Assembly (NCBI GenBank): GCA_016806145.1 | Contig: CP063166.1 | Coordinates: 6,386,001 to 6,450,000 of the forward strand | DNA length: 64,000 nt | Source: Variovorax paradoxus | Lineage (GTDB): Bacteria > Pseudomonadota > Gammaproteobacteria > Burkholderiales > Burkholderiaceae_C | Reading direction: 5' to 3' | Part shown: in pieces, positions 7,401 through 20,077 of the stretch | How the letters are laid out: every line of letters begins with the position of its first letter | Numbering within the stretch: the stretch's first letter is position 1 | Program-made: the position numbers and the translations under genes | Notes under the pieces: model-generated | Told to the model about the DNA's origin: nothing | Database searches by the model: none | The model's input: only the letters and a program-made list of their open reading frames with translations

Positions 7401-9575
7401 TCAAGCCTTCAGATACTCGGCCTTGGTGCCGAGCCAGCGGTCGATGTGCCGCCGCGCCAGCTCGGGATGCTGCTCGAGCATGCGCGGCGCGAGCTCGCGT
7501 GCCCAGTCGAGCAGCAAGGTGTCGGTCGTGAGGTCGGCGAAGCGCAGCAGCGGCGCGCCCGACTGGCGCGCGCCGAGGAACTCGCCGGGTCCGCGGATCT
7601 CGAGGTCGCGGCGCGCGATCTCGAAGCCGTCGCCGGTCTCGGCCATCGCGCGCAGCCGCGCGCGCGCGGCCTCGCCGACGCGGCCGCTGTCGCCGGGCGC
7701 ATAGAGCAGCACGCAGGCCGAGGCCGCCGCGCCGCGGCCCACGCGCCCGCGCAGCTGGTGCAGCTGCGACAGGCCGAAGCGCTCGGCATGCTCGATCACC
7801 ATCAGCGAGGCATTGGGCACGTCCACGCCGACCTCGATCACCGTGGTGCTCACCAGCACGTGCATCTCATTGGCGGTGAAGGCCGCCATCACCGCCTGCT
7901 TCTCGGCCGTGGGCATGCGCGAATGCAGCAGCCCGACGTTGACCTGCGGCCCGAGCAGGTCGGCCAGCTCGTCGCGCGTGGCGGTGGCGTTGCGCAGGTC
8001 GACCGCCTCGCTCTCCTCGATCAGCGGGCAGACCCAGTAGACCTGCCGGCCCTGCTCGATCTGCGACTGGATGCGCGCGATCACCTCGTCGCGCCGATGC
8101 TCGGCCACCAGCCGGGTGACGATGGGCGTGCGGCCCGGCGGCAGCTCGTCGAGCGTGGAGACGTCGAGGTCGGCGTAGTAGCTCATCGCGAGCGTGCGCG
8201 GGATCGGCGTGGCGCTCATCATCAGCAGGTGCGGCTCGAGCTCGTCGCGCGCCTTGCCGCGCAGCGCCAGCCGCTGCGCCACGCCGAAGCGGTGCTGCTC
8301 GTCGATGATGGCCAGCGCGAGGTTGTGGAAGCGCACCTTCTCGGAGATCACGGCATGGGTGCCGATCACCAGCGCGGCCTCGCCGCTCTCGACCGCCGCG
8401 CCCATGGCGTCGCGCTCCTTCTTCTTCTGGCTGCCGGTGAGCCAGGCCACGCGCAGGCCGCGCTCGGCCAGCAGCGGATCGAGCCAGCCGACCAGCTTGC
8501 CGAAATGCTGGGCCGCGAGGATCTCGGTCGGCGCCATCAGCGCGCACTGGAAGCCCGCGTCGATGCAGCGCGCCGCCGCGAGCGCGGCCACCACTGTCTT
8601 GCCCGAGCCCACGTCGCCCTGCAGCAGCCGGTGCATCGGCAGCTCGCGCCCGAGGTCGCGCGCGATCTCCTCGCCCACGCGCGCCTGCGCGCCGGTCAGG
8701 CCGAAGGGCAGCACGGCCAGCAGCGCGTCGTGCAGCGAGCCCTTGCCGCCGACGGGCGCGGCCGCCATGTCGAGCATCGGCGCGCGCTGCGCCGCGCGCT
8801 CCATGCGCGCCTGCATCTGCGACAGCTGCTGCGCCAGCAACTCCTCGGCCTTGATGCGCTGCCAGGCCGGGTGGCTGTGGTCCTCGAGCGTGGCCATCGC
8901 CACGTCGGGTGTCGGATAGTGCAGGAAGCTCAGCGCGGCGCGCAGGTCCCAGGCGCCGCGCAGGCCGATCTGCACCGGGACGGTCTCGTCGAGCACCGCG
9001 CGCGCGAGGCCCGAGCGCACCTCGCGCCGCAGCACCGGCTGCGCGAGGCCGGCCACGGTCGGGTAGACCGGCGTGAGCGCCTCGGGCAGCGCGGTGCCCG
9101 CGGCCTTGACCGTGGGATGCATCATCTGCCGCCCGACGAAGCCGCCGCGCACCTCGCCGCGCACGCGCACCCGCGCGCCCACCGCGAGCTGCTTCTGCTG
9201 CGAGGGATAGAAGTTGAAGAAGCGCAGCTGGCAGGTCTCGCCGCCGTCGTCGATGGTGACGATGAGCTGGCGCCGCGGCCGGTAGGCCACCTCGGCCTCC
9301 GTCACCACGCCCTCGATCTGCGCGGTGTCGCCGTCGCGCGTGTCGGCCAGCCGCACCACGCGGGTCTCGTCCTCGTAGCGCATCGGCAGGTAGAGCGCGA
9401 AGTCGATGTCGCGCACCAGGCCGAGCTTGCGCAGCGCGCGCTGCACGACGCTGAGGCCGCTGCCCGGTGGGCCGGCCGGGGCGGCGGGCGCGGCGGGTGC
9501 GGCGGGTGCAGGCGTGGCGACGCCCGGTGCGCTCGGCGCGGCGGCAGGTGGGGAGGCTTTCTTCTTGGCGGGCAC
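7401..9575 (-). CDS. recG: ATP-dependent DNA helicase RecG
   Basis: A 724-aa branch-migration helicase that remodels stalled replication forks and Holliday junctions. After a low-complexity Pro/Ala N-terminus, the wedge/OB domain (about 45-200) begins LSVVQRALRKLGL. The helicase core has motif I GDVGSGKTVVAALA, a DEQH box (AIIDEQHRFGV), motif III MSATPIPRTLA and the RecG C-terminal signature GRVGRGAAAS. The start was set at GTG 9573-9575 (VPAKKKAS) because the open frame upstream belongs to the next gene in another frame. It starts 11 bp after the stop of the upstream epimerase gene, in one leftward run. Confidence 0.92.
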   Translation of the reverse strand: MPAKKKASPPAAAPSAPGVATPAPAAPAAPAAPAGPPGSGLSVVQRALRKLGLVRDIDFALYLPMRYEDETRVVRLADTRDGDTAQIEGVVTEAEVAYRPRRQLIVTIDDGGETCQLRFFNFYPSQQKQLAVGARVRVRGEVRGGFVGRQMMHPTVKAAGTALPEALTPVYPTVAGLAQPVLRREVRSGLARAVLDETVPVQIGLRGAWDLRAALSFLHYPTPDVAMATLEDHSHPAWQRIKAEELLAQQLSQMQARMERAAQRAPMLDMAAAPVGGKGSLHDALLAVLPFGLTGAQARVGEEIARDLGRELPMHRLLQGDVGSGKTVVAALAAARCIDAGFQCALMAPTEILAAQHFGKLVGWLDPLLAERGLRVAWLTGSQKKKERDAMGAAVESGEAALVIGTHAVISEKVRFHNLALAIIDEQHRFGVAQRLALRGKARDELEPHLLMMSATPIPRTLAMSYYADLDVSTLDELPPGRTPIVTRLVAEHRRDEVIARIQSQIEQGRQVYWVCPLIEESEAVDLRNATATRDELADLLGPQVNVGLLHSRMPTAEKQAVMAAFTANEMHVLVSTTVIEVGVDVPNASLMVIEHAERFGLSQLHQLRGRVGRGAAASACVLLYAPGDSGRVGEAARARLRAMAETGDGFEIARRDLEIRGPGEFLGARQSGAPLLRFADLTTDTLLLDWARELAPRMLEQHPELARRHIDRWLGTKAEYLKA

Positions 9576-9586
9576 GGACAGGTCTT

Positions 9587-11076
9587 CTAGCGTGGACGGC
9601 AAAGGTCCGTCAAGGCGCCGCGCGCATCGGGGAACATGAACTGGAAGCCTTCGCGCAGCAGCCGCGCGGGCACCACGCGCTGGCCTTCGAGCAGCAGGTC
9701 GGCCTGCTCGCCGAGCAGCAGCTTCACGGGCGCCGCAGGCGTGGGCATCCAGCAGGGGCGATGCAGCACGCTGGCCGCGACGCGCGTGAAGTCGTGCTGG
9801 CTCAGCGCCTGCGGCGCGGTCACGTTGAAGGCGCGCGCGGCCGGCGTGCCGCCTTCGCGTTCGATCTGGCTCCAGGCATGCGCGAGCGCGCGCACCAGGT
9901 CGTGCACATGCACCCACGACAGCCACTGCCGCCCGCTGCCCAGCCGCCCGCCGACACCGAGCCGCACCGGCAGCAGCAGCTGCGGCAGCGAGCCCTGGTG
10001 GCCCAGCACGAAGCCGAAGCGCATGCAGGCCACCTGCACGCCCAGCGCGACCGCGGCCTGCGCCGCCTGTTCCCAGCGCTGGCACAGGCGCGACATGAAG
10101 ATGTCCTGTGGCGGCGCGTCCTCGTCGAGCGCGGTGGCATCGCCCTGCGGCTGCACGCCGTAGTAGCCGATGGCCGAGCCCGAGAGCAGCAGCCAGGGCT
10201 TGCGCGGGCGCGCGGCCATCCATTCGACCAGCTGCCGCGTCAGGCCCTCGCGGCTGGCCAGCAACTGGCGCTGCCGCCGCTCGCTCCAGCGCGCGCCGAG
10301 GATGCGCGCGCCCGCGAGGTTGACGACCACCTCGATCTCCTCGGCCGCCGGCAGCTCGGCCAGCGACTGCACGCAGCGCACCGCGCCGCCGAAGTTCCAG
10401 GCCGCCGCGCGCGCGTCGCGCGTCCACACCGTGACCGCATGGCCGTCGGCCAGCAGATGGCGCACGAGGATCTGGCCGATGAAGCCGGTGCCGCCCGTGA
10501 CCAGCACGCGCCGCGGCCGCGCGCCGAAGCGCACCGGCGCCTCGGTCTCGCGCAGCCGCGCCTGGCGCCGGCGCCGCACAGCGCGCGCGCCGCGAAGGCA
10601 TCGCGCAGCCCCGACACGCCCACCCCCACGCCGCACAGCGCGAGGAAGGCGCCGAGCCAGCCCTGCGGCTGCCAGGCGAGCGCGGTCGGCTCGGCGGCCC
10701 AGCCGACGGCCGCCAGCGCCAGCAGCGCGATGAAGGCGCCCGCGTTGATCGCCAGCACCGTGTGCGTGACGCGCTCGGTGGCCGGCAGCAGGCGGCTGCG
10801 GTCCTCGACCACGAAGTCCCACAGCGTGAGCACGATCTCGACGCCGAACACCGCGAGCAGCACCCAGGCCCAGGCGCCATGCCAGGCCCAGAACGAGAGG
10901 CCGATGAACAGCAGGCAGTAGATCGACGAGCGCGTGGCGTGGATCGCGAGCTCGCGCCCGGCCGAGGCGCGCCGCGGCAGGGCCTCGGTGCCCTCGTGGT
11001 GGTAGAGCGTGTCGAAGGCGCCGAGCGCGCCCTGGGCCGCCATCAGCTGCAGCGCCAGCAGGTGCGTGTCGATCAT
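9587..11076 (-). pseudogene. Frameshifted fusion: N-terminal membrane domain plus TIGR01777 NAD-dependent epimerase
   Basis: Two reading frames together form one protein of about 496 aa. The 5' frame starts at ATG 11074-11076 ([12 protein letters not shown]) and encodes some 150 residues with four or five membrane helices. The 3' frame encodes an SDR epimerase of the TIGR01777/YfcH type with Rossmann motif VTGGTGFIGQ, SGSAIGYYG and the C-terminal lipid-like tail. The frames meet between about 10590 and 10555. One added base there restores a single ORF, and the first frame otherwise runs on as meaningless Arg/Ala-rich sequence. I recall similar membrane-epimerase fusions in related bacteria, but this was not checked. 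A single-base sequencing deletion is the simplest reading; real inactivation or an independent GTG start for the epimerase remain possible. The ATG overlaps the DUF4166 stop (ATGA). Confidence 0.7.
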
Positions 11077-11744
11077 GCGGGGGCGGACACTTCCTCGAAC
11101 ACGCCGACCTGGGTGAAGGTGGTGCCCATCAGCGGGTGGCGGATCTCGATGCGGATGTTGAAGCGCTCGGGCGTCTCGTTGTGGTGCCAGAGGAAGGTCT
11201 TGCCCGGCGTGAGCAGGCCCGGCAGGGGGAGGCGCCAGCCGAACAGCTGCCAGAAGTAGCCGTCGCTGCGGAAATGCAGGCTGCCGTTCTCCACGCTGAG
11301 CACCAGCTTCATGCCCAGGCCCATGCCGACGTACTCGAGCACCTCGCCGCGTTCGCTCTCGCGCATGAAGCTGGTGAACTGGATCGGCCGGCGCCCGTGC
11401 AGCCGGTAGATGCGCTGCTTGTAGATCGCGGGGTCGCCGGGCTTCGCGTAGACCTGGATCTCGACCGGGAAGTCGGCGTCGCTGTAGGGGATCAGCGCGC
11501 CCTGGATCAGCGGCTGCGTGAGGTGGCCCAGCAGCCGGCCGAAGCGCGAGCAGCGCAGTTCGCTGAGCCGGCCCCGGTAATGCAGCGCCTTGCCGGGCGA
11601 GGGGTTCTTGTCGAAGCGGCGGCGGATGTCGGCATGCAGGCCCTGCCAGGCGGCGCCGAGGATCTTCTTGAAGAGCTCGCCCTCGGAGGGTCCGGGCGCG
11701 GACCCGGCCTCCGGCGTGACGCGCGCTGCATGTGTATCGACCAT
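11073..11744 (-). CDS. DUF4166 domain-containing protein
   Basis: A 223-aa cytoplasmic protein without signal peptide or membrane helices. The body from residue 20 ([23 protein letters not shown]) to the end matches the DUF4166 pattern, which is often found next to or fused with TIGR01777 epimerases and DoxX-like membrane domains. The ATG at 11742-11744 (MVDTHAARV) was chosen over one 23 codons upstream, which would intrude on the divergent queA promoter region. Its TGA overlaps the ATG of the downstream membrane-epimerase gene. The biochemical role is unknown; a link to lipid or steroid-like metabolism has been suggested for such clusters but cannot be shown here. Confidence 0.75.
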   Translation of the reverse strand: MVDTHAARVTPEAGSAPGPSEGELFKKILGAAWQGLHADIRRRFDKNPSPGKALHYRGRLSELRCSRFGRLLGHLTQPLIQGALIPYSDADFPVEIQVYAKPGDPAIYKQRIYRLHGRRPIQFTSFMRESERGEVLEYVGMGLGMKLVLSVENGSLHFRSDGYFWQLFGWRLPLPGLLTPGKTFLWHHNETPERFNIRIEIRHPLMGTTFTQVGVFEEVSAPA

Positions 11745-11885
11745 GCGGCGATTCTGCCTCGCCGGCTCTGGCCCGACCCCGCGGCGGCGGACGGTTTTCG
11801 CGCCATGGGACAATCGCCGCCTCGCTCTCCGAACGGCCCCTCGCGGCCACCTTCTTGGAACGGGCCCGTCCGGCCCTCAAGCATC

Positions 11886-12918
11886 ATGCGCGCCTTCACG
11901 CTCTCCGATTTCGATTTCGCCCTGCCGCCCGAGCTGGTGGCGCAACACCCGGCCACCGAACGCACCGCGTCCCGCCTGCTCGACGGCACCGGCCCCGCAC
12001 CGTCCGACCGCATCTTTCGCGACCTGCCCTCGCTGCTGCGCGAGGGCGACCTGCTGGTCTTCAACGACACCCGCGTCGTCAAGGCGCGCCTGTTCGGCGA
12101 GAAGCCGACCGGCGGCAAGCTCGAGCTGCTGGTCGAGCGCGTGCTGCAGGGGCAGGAGGTGGTGGCCCACATGAAGGTCAGCAAGAAGCCGCCCGTGGGC
12201 ACCACGCTGCAGATGGTCGGCGGCTTCCGCGCCACCCTGCTCGGCCGCTGGCCCGAGGAGGACGGCGCCCTGTTCCGCTTCGCCTTCGAGAGCGACACGG
12301 GCGAGAACCCCTACCTGCTGATGGAGCGCTGCGGCCACGTGCCGCTGCCGCCCTACATCACGCACGACGACTCGGCCGAGGACGAGCGCCGCTACCAGAC
12401 CGTGTTCGCGCGCGTGCCCGGCGCCGTGGCCGCGCCCACCGCCGCGCTGCACTTCGACGAGGGCCTGCTGGCCGCGCTCGAGGCGCGCGGCGTGCAGCGC
12501 GCCAACGTCACGCTGCACGTGGGCGCCGGCACCTTCCAGCCGGTGAAGACCGAGAACATCGCCGAGCACACCATGCATGCCGAGCGCTACGAGGTGCCCG
12601 AGGCCACGCAGCGCGCCATCGCCGAATGCAAGGCGCGCGGCGGCCGCATCGTGGCCGTGGGCACGACCACCGTGCGCACGCTCGAGTCATGGGCCAGGAG
12701 CGGCGAGGCCGCGGGCGACACCCGCATCTTCATCACGCCGGGCTTCGCCTTCGCGCACGTCGACCTGCTGATCACCAACTTCCACCTGCCCAAGAGCACG
12801 CTGATGATGCTGGTCTCGGCCCTAGCGGGCTACGAGCGCGTGATGGCGCTCTATGCGCACGCCATCGCGCAGCGCTATCGCTTCTTCAGCTATGGCGATG
12901 CGATGCTGTTGGAGCGCG

Positions 12919-12947
<29 letters not shown>
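11886..12947 (+). CDS. queA: S-adenosylmethionine:tRNA ribosyltransferase-isomerase QueA
   Basis: A 353-aa enzyme that transfers and rearranges the ribosyl group of SAM onto preQ1-modified tRNA to give epoxyqueuosine. Family landmarks include [14 protein letters not shown] at the start, [31 protein letters not shown] and [15 protein letters not shown]. The length is normal. The last few residues (ASSYSKRSE) follow the conserved YGDAMLLER end and coincide with a drop in GC content, so the C-terminal tail may have been altered by insertion of the downstream cassette. Its pathway partner tgt lies 2.1 kb further on, after that cassette. Confidence 0.95.
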
Positions 12948-16240
<3,293 letters not shown>

Positions 16241-16298
16241 GACGCGACGGGCGTTCCGCGCTAACCTCGCGGGCTTCCAGGCTGTCGTCTTCCACGCC

Positions 16299-17075
16299 AT
16301 GAGCACCGCACCCTCGCCCTACACCGCGCGCTATCCCTCGCTCGCCCAGCGCACCGTCTTCATCTCGGGCGGTGCGAGCGGCATCGGCGAAGCGCTGGTG
16401 CGGGCCTTCCATGCGCAGGGCGCGAAGGTCGGCTTCTGCGACATCGACGCCGCCGCGGGCCAGGCGCTCGCGGGCCGGTTGCAGGGCGACCATCCCGCGC
16501 TGTTCCTGCCCTGCGACGTGACCGACACGGCCGCGCTGGGCGCCACCATCGATGCGGTGCGCTCGCGCTTCGGGCCGGTGGGCGTGCTGCTCAACAACGC
16601 GGCCAACGACCGCCGCCACGAGATGGCCGACGTCACCGACGAGGACTTCGACCGGCTGGTGGCCGTGAACCTCAAGCACCAGTTCTTCGCCGCGCAGGCG
16701 GTGGCGCCCGACATGCGCGCGCTGGGCGGCGGCTCGATCGTCAACTTCGGCTCGGTCAGCTGGATGATGAAGGGCCGCGGCTATCCGGTCTACCAGGCCT
16801 GCAAGGCGGCCGTGCGCGGCCTCACGCGCTCGCTGGCGCGCGACCTGGGCAAGCAGAACATCCGCGTCAACACGATCGTGCCGGGCTGGGTGATGACCGA
16901 GCGGCAGCTGCGGCTGTGGGTCAAGCCCGAGTCGGGCGCGGAGATCGACACGGCCCAGTGCCTGCCGGGCCGCGTGATGGGCGAGGACATCGCGGCGATG
17001 GCGCTGTTCCTGGCGGCCGACGATTCGCGCATGTGCACGGCGCAGGACTACGTGGTGGACGCGGGCTGGACCTGA
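16299..17075 (+). CDS. SDR-family NAD(P)-dependent oxidoreductase
   Basis: A 258-aa classical short-chain dehydrogenase. Cofactor motif SGGASGIGEALVRAF lies near residues 24-38, NNAAN near 100, and the catalytic Tyr and Lys in YPVYQACKAAV near 165. D-I-D-A-A at the end of strand 2 favours NAD. The C-terminal AQDYVVDAGWT is typical of sugar or polyol dehydrogenases of the D-xylose/L-arabinose dehydrogenase type, but the substrate cannot be fixed from sequence. It lies 58 bp after tgt and is closed by a strong hairpin terminator. Confidence 0.88.
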   Translation: MSTAPSPYTARYPSLAQRTVFISGGASGIGEALVRAFHAQGAKVGFCDIDAAAGQALAGRLQGDHPALFLPCDVTDTAALGATIDAVRSRFGPVGVLLNNAANDRRHEMADVTDEDFDRLVAVNLKHQFFAAQAVAPDMRALGGGSIVNFGSVSWMMKGRGYPVYQACKAAVRGLTRSLARDLGKQNIRVNTIVPGWVMTERQLRLWVKPESGAEIDTAQCLPGRVMGEDIAAMALFLAADDSRMCTAQDYVVDAGWT

Positions 17076-17097
17076 AGCCTTCTTCGCGCCTCCAAAG

Positions 17098-17126
17098 CAA
17101 ACAGCCCGGCAATGCCGGGCTGTTTG
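17098..17126. terminator. Bidirectional intrinsic terminator
   Basis: CAAACAGCCCGGC (17098-17110) and GCCGGGCTGTTTG (17114-17126) form a perfect 13-bp stem with an AAT loop. The A-rich and T-rich stem ends make it work on either strand. It separates the convergent SDR and DUF3597 genes. Confidence 0.85.
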
Positions 17127-17146
17127 CATGGTGGAAACAGCGCGGA

Positions 17147-17538
17147 TCAGTCGCGCAGTTCGGCCGGCACCTTGCCGCCATTGGCGGCCAGCTTGGTCAT
17201 GACCTGGCGGTGCAGCCAGATGTTCATCTTGGCGCTGTCGCTGGTGTCGGCGCCGTAGCTCAGTTCGGCCGCGAGCTGCTTGCGCGCGTCGAGGCTGCTG
17301 TCCAGGCCCAGCAGCTTCATCAGGTCGACGATGGAGGTGCGCCAGTTGAGCTGCTTCGCGCCCGGCATGCCGTCGAGCAGGGCCTCGACGTCGACCACCG
17401 TGATGGCCGGCGGCGGTGCCGCGGCGGCCGGTGCGCCCGCGGGCGCCGGCGCGGCGGGGGGCAGGGTGCCGCGGCCGGCGGTTGCGCGGCCTGCGCGGAC
17501 GGGAAGATCTTGGAAAGGATGCTGCCGAAGATGCTCAT
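17147..17538 (-). pseudogene. DUF3597 domain protein, frame broken at a G6/C6 run
   Basis: The start frame gives MSIFGSILSKIFPSAQAAQP from ATG 17536-17538, the usual DUF3597 beginning. The conserved C-terminal part (NWRTSIVDLMKLLGLDSSLD, then MNIWLHRQVMTKLAANGGKVPAEL) is in a different frame. The switch falls in a Pro/Ala linker at the run of six G (17456-17461). A seventh base there joins the halves into one protein of about 130 aa, the normal family length. Homopolymer undercalling is the likely cause; slippage-based phase variation would be the biological alternative. The function of DUF3597 is unknown. Confidence 0.75.
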
Positions 17539-17636
17539 TGCGCGTACTCCTTCGAGGTGAGGCATGGAACGGACCGGGCTGCGGCCGCGAACGCGGCGCA
17601 GCGGGCGGTTGTAGCACGAGCGCGTGACCGCCCTTC

Positions 17637-18728
17637 TCAGGTCGCGGGTTGCGGCGGGGTCCGGGGCGTGAAGGATTTTGCGTCCGGTTCCGACGCCGCA
17701 GCCGAGGCACCGCAGGCATGGCAGAAGCGCGAGAAGGCACTCTTGCGCGTCTCGCAGACCTCGCAGTGGTCGTGCAGGCCGATGCCGCAGTGCGGGCAGA
17801 AGTCGATCGCGGTGTTCTTCAGGTCCACCGGCCGTTCGCAGCCGGGGCACACGCCCTTGTCGAGCCGCGCCAGCGCGGTGTCGTAGCTCAGCTCCTCGCG
17901 CCGCACCTGGTCGGGCTGCTGCTCGGCCAGCTTCTGGCGCGCCAGGTAGTTGTTGAGCGCGACGATCGCGTAGCGCCCCACCAGCACCGTGATCACGATG
18001 CCCACCGCGTAGCGCACGTAGCCGCCGTAGCTCGGCAGGTAGGGCACCAGCTCGACGAAGAAGGCGAACAGCGCGAACAGGATGAAGCCCCAGACGAAGG
18101 GCCACCAGGTGCTCTTGCGCTTCTTCACGAACAGCCAGCCCGCGACCACCAGGAGCGGCAGCGTGAGCGCGAGCCGGTAGGCGAACACGCGCAGTTCGAT
18201 GCGGCGGTACTCGGCGTCGAGCTTGAGCTGCGCGTCGCGCTCCAGCTCGGCCAGCGCGGTGCGCGCGCGCTGCTCGGCCTGGCGCGCGTCGAGCATGCGC
18301 TGCTGCTGCGCATTGACCTGGCGCTGCACCGCCTCCTCCTTCTGCTTGATGGCATCGAGCGCCTTGGTGCGCGCGATCAGCTCGGGATCCTGGTCGGGCT
18401 GCGCGGTGGCGCGGCGCGTGGCGATCCAGTTGCCGAAGGTCTCGCGCGCATTGGCGCCGGCCTGCTGCGCCGCCTGCAGCTGCAGCCGGATCTGGTCGAG
18501 GTCGCGCGAGGCCTGCAGCTCGGCCCCCTCCGAGGCCTTGACGGTGGCGCGCAGCGGATCGGCCGCGCGGTGGTCGATGAAGTCCTCGATGGTGCGCACG
18601 CGCTCGACCTGCGGTAGGTCGCCCACGATGGTGCTGCCCAGCCCGATCAAAAAGCCCGCGAACACCAGCGCCACCAGCCAGAGGCCGCGGCGGAACCATT
18701 TCTCGGAGAGGCGCAGGGATTTGCTCAT
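17637..18728 (-). CDS. Membrane protein with C-terminal zinc ribbon
   Basis: A 363-aa protein. The first transmembrane helix is at about 15-35. A long Gln/Ala-rich coiled-coil segment (about 70-170, many Glu, Gln and Arg) follows, then three or four helices at 180-260, and a cytoplasmic zinc ribbon with CPGCERP, FCPHCGIG, CEVCE and FCHACG (about 300-345), enough cysteines for two zinc sites. It is the fourth gene of the leftward operon that starts with the YiaA-like gene, 37 bp after the DUF2145 gene. Function unknown; coiled coil plus zinc ribbon suggests a scaffold or assembly role (inference). Confidence 0.8.
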   Translation of the reverse strand: MSKSLRLSEKWFRRGLWLVALVFAGFLIGLGSTIVGDLPQVERVRTIEDFIDHRAADPLRATVKASEGAELQASRDLDQIRLQLQAAQQAGANARETFGNWIATRRATAQPDQDPELIARTKALDAIKQKEEAVQRQVNAQQQRMLDARQAEQRARTALAELERDAQLKLDAEYRRIELRVFAYRLALTLPLLVVAGWLFVKKRKSTWWPFVWGFILFALFAFFVELVPYLPSYGGYVRYAVGIVITVLVGRYAIVALNNYLARQKLAEQQPDQVRREELSYDTALARLDKGVCPGCERPVDLKNTAIDFCPHCGIGLHDHCEVCETRKSAFSRFCHACGASAAASEPDAKSFTPRTPPQPAT

Positions 18729-18765
18729 GTCGTCGTTCCTTCCATTCTTCTCGCGCGGGCCGCGC

Positions 18766-19560
18766 TCACAGCTTGAACCCCACCGGCGCCGCGCCCAGGC
18801 CCGCGCGCTGCAGCCATTCGAACACCGAATCGACGGTCACGGTCTCGATGCGGTCCGAGAAGCGCTTGTCGTTGGGGTGATCGTCGAAGGCGATGTTGGC
18901 CGAGCCGACACGCCCGCCCAGGCGGGTCAGCGGGCCGAGCTTCAAGGTGGTGGGCTCGTAGCCCTTGAACTGCAGCCAGGCCTGCGCCTGCGAGCGGTTG
19001 GCGATGGTGGCGGGTTCCATCGCGGCGGCCAGCGTCTCGAGCGCCCACTGGTTCGACTGCTGGTACTTCCGGCCCCAGGCATAGCTGACGACGCTGTAGG
19101 GCGCGGCATGCAGCCGCACCAGGCGCGGCGTCGGCTCCTGCAGCGCGGCCAGCAGCTGCGCCTGCACCTGCGGCGTGGGCACGACCCAGGCGGCCTCGTA
19201 GCGCCAGAGGTCGTCGAGGAAGAACTCGCCGAGCCCCTGCCGATAGACCGCCGCCACGGCCGTGCCGCACTGGTTGAGCTTGTGCACCACGCGCCACGGG
19301 CCGGCCTCGGTCTTGTAGGCGAGGCCGAAGTGCGAGTAGCGCAGGCCGTATTTGCTGAGGTCCTGGCCGGCACGCGCCAGCACGACGACGCGCGCGCCGC
19401 TGGCGTCGAGCTGCTGCGAGGTGCGCTCGGCCAGCTCCATGCCCTTGGCGATCAGCGCGGCGCCGGGCTTGACCTGCTCGCACGAGCGGCCGGCCTGCGC
19501 CTGCGTCGTCGCGGCGGCCACGACGAACGCGGCCAGCGCCAGGAAGGCGACGCGCTTCAC
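18766..19560 (-). CDS. DUF2145 domain-containing exported protein
   Basis: A 264-aa protein with a cleavable signal peptide (AAATTQAQA, residues 15-23). The mature part carries YSHFGLAYK, VHKLNQCGTAVAAVYRQGLGEFF, PYSVVSYAWGRKYQQSNQWALE and a QAWLQFKGYEPTTLKLG segment, matching the DUF2145 family of proteobacterial periplasmic proteins. The cysteine/histidine/asparagine arrangement resembles NlpC/P60- or YiiX-like papain-fold hydrolases, but that link is inferred. It starts with GTG (19558-19560) overlapping the stop of the upstream gene (GTGA), so the two are probably translationally coupled. Confidence 0.82.
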   Translation of the reverse strand: MKRVAFLALAAFVVAAATTQAQAGRSCEQVKPGAALIAKGMELAERTSQQLDASGARVVVLARAGQDLSKYGLRYSHFGLAYKTEAGPWRVVHKLNQCGTAVAAVYRQGLGEFFLDDLWRYEAAWVVPTPQVQAQLLAALQEPTPRLVRLHAAPYSVVSYAWGRKYQQSNQWALETLAAAMEPATIANRSQAQAWLQFKGYEPTTLKLGPLTRLGGRVGSANIAFDDHPNDKRFSDRIETVTVDSVFEWLQRAGLGAAPVGFKL

Positions 19561-20036
19561 GACAGCCTCTCGTTGGCCAGCAGCGCACGGCCGATGGCGT
19601 TGGGCACGAAGGCCAGCACCTCGCCCGCGGCCGAGAGCACGACGCCGGTGCCGATCACGCTGACGACGATGGCGGTGCCGACCGCGGTCGAGGCGCCCTG
19701 CGCCACGCGGCCCGCCACCTTGACGCTGGCGCGCGCGCCGTCGGCGGTGCGTTCGAGCACGTAGACCGTGCCGTCGGCCGAGGCCTCGACGGCGACCACG
19801 GTGAGGACCGAGCCTCCGACCGAGAGCGCGGCCGGCACTTCGCTGGCCCTGGCGGCCGAGGCGCCGGCGGCACCGACCGCGGAGGCGCCGACCAGCACCG
19901 AGGCCACGGGCAGCATCGACAGCGCGACGGAGGCGTCGCTCTGGGCGCGGGCCACGGGGGCCGCGAACGCGGCGAAGGCGGTGCAGGCGGCCACGAGGAC
20001 GGTGGCCAGGGACTTGCGGGCGAAAGCGGTGTTCAT
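19557..20036 (-). CDS. Exported Ala/Val/Ser-rich protein, second gene of the yiaA operon
   Basis: A 159-aa protein with an N-terminal signal peptide (MNTAFARKSLATVL, cleavage near residue 31 after ARA). The rest is very rich in Ala, Val, Ser and Gly and contains a long hydrophobic C-terminal stretch (STAVGTAIVVSVIGTGVVLS) that may anchor it. No enzyme motif is seen. It usually accompanies DUF2145 genes as far as I recall, but I could not confirm this. It lies 41 bp after the YiaA-like gene and its stop overlaps the GTG of the DUF2145 gene. Confidence 0.75.
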   Translation of the reverse strand: MNTAFARKSLATVLVAACTAFAAFAAPVARAQSDASVALSMLPVASVLVGASAVGAAGASAARASEVPAALSVGGSVLTVVAVEASADGTVYVLERTADGARASVKVAGRVAQGASTAVGTAIVVSVIGTGVVLSAAGEVLAFVPNAIGRALLANERLS

Positions 20037-20077
20037 GAGCGGGCTCCTTGCGTGCGGTTGCGGGCGGTTGCGGGCGG

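Noticed and set aside
7392..9590. 732-codon plus-strand frame opposite recG
   Set aside because: No recognisable domain and covers exactly the conserved recG coding region; a shadow ORF.
10555..10590. Programmed ribosomal frameshifting as the explanation of the SDR fusion break
   Set aside because: No slippery heptamer or downstream pseudoknot was recognised, and two other genes show the same missing-base pattern, so sequence error is more economical.
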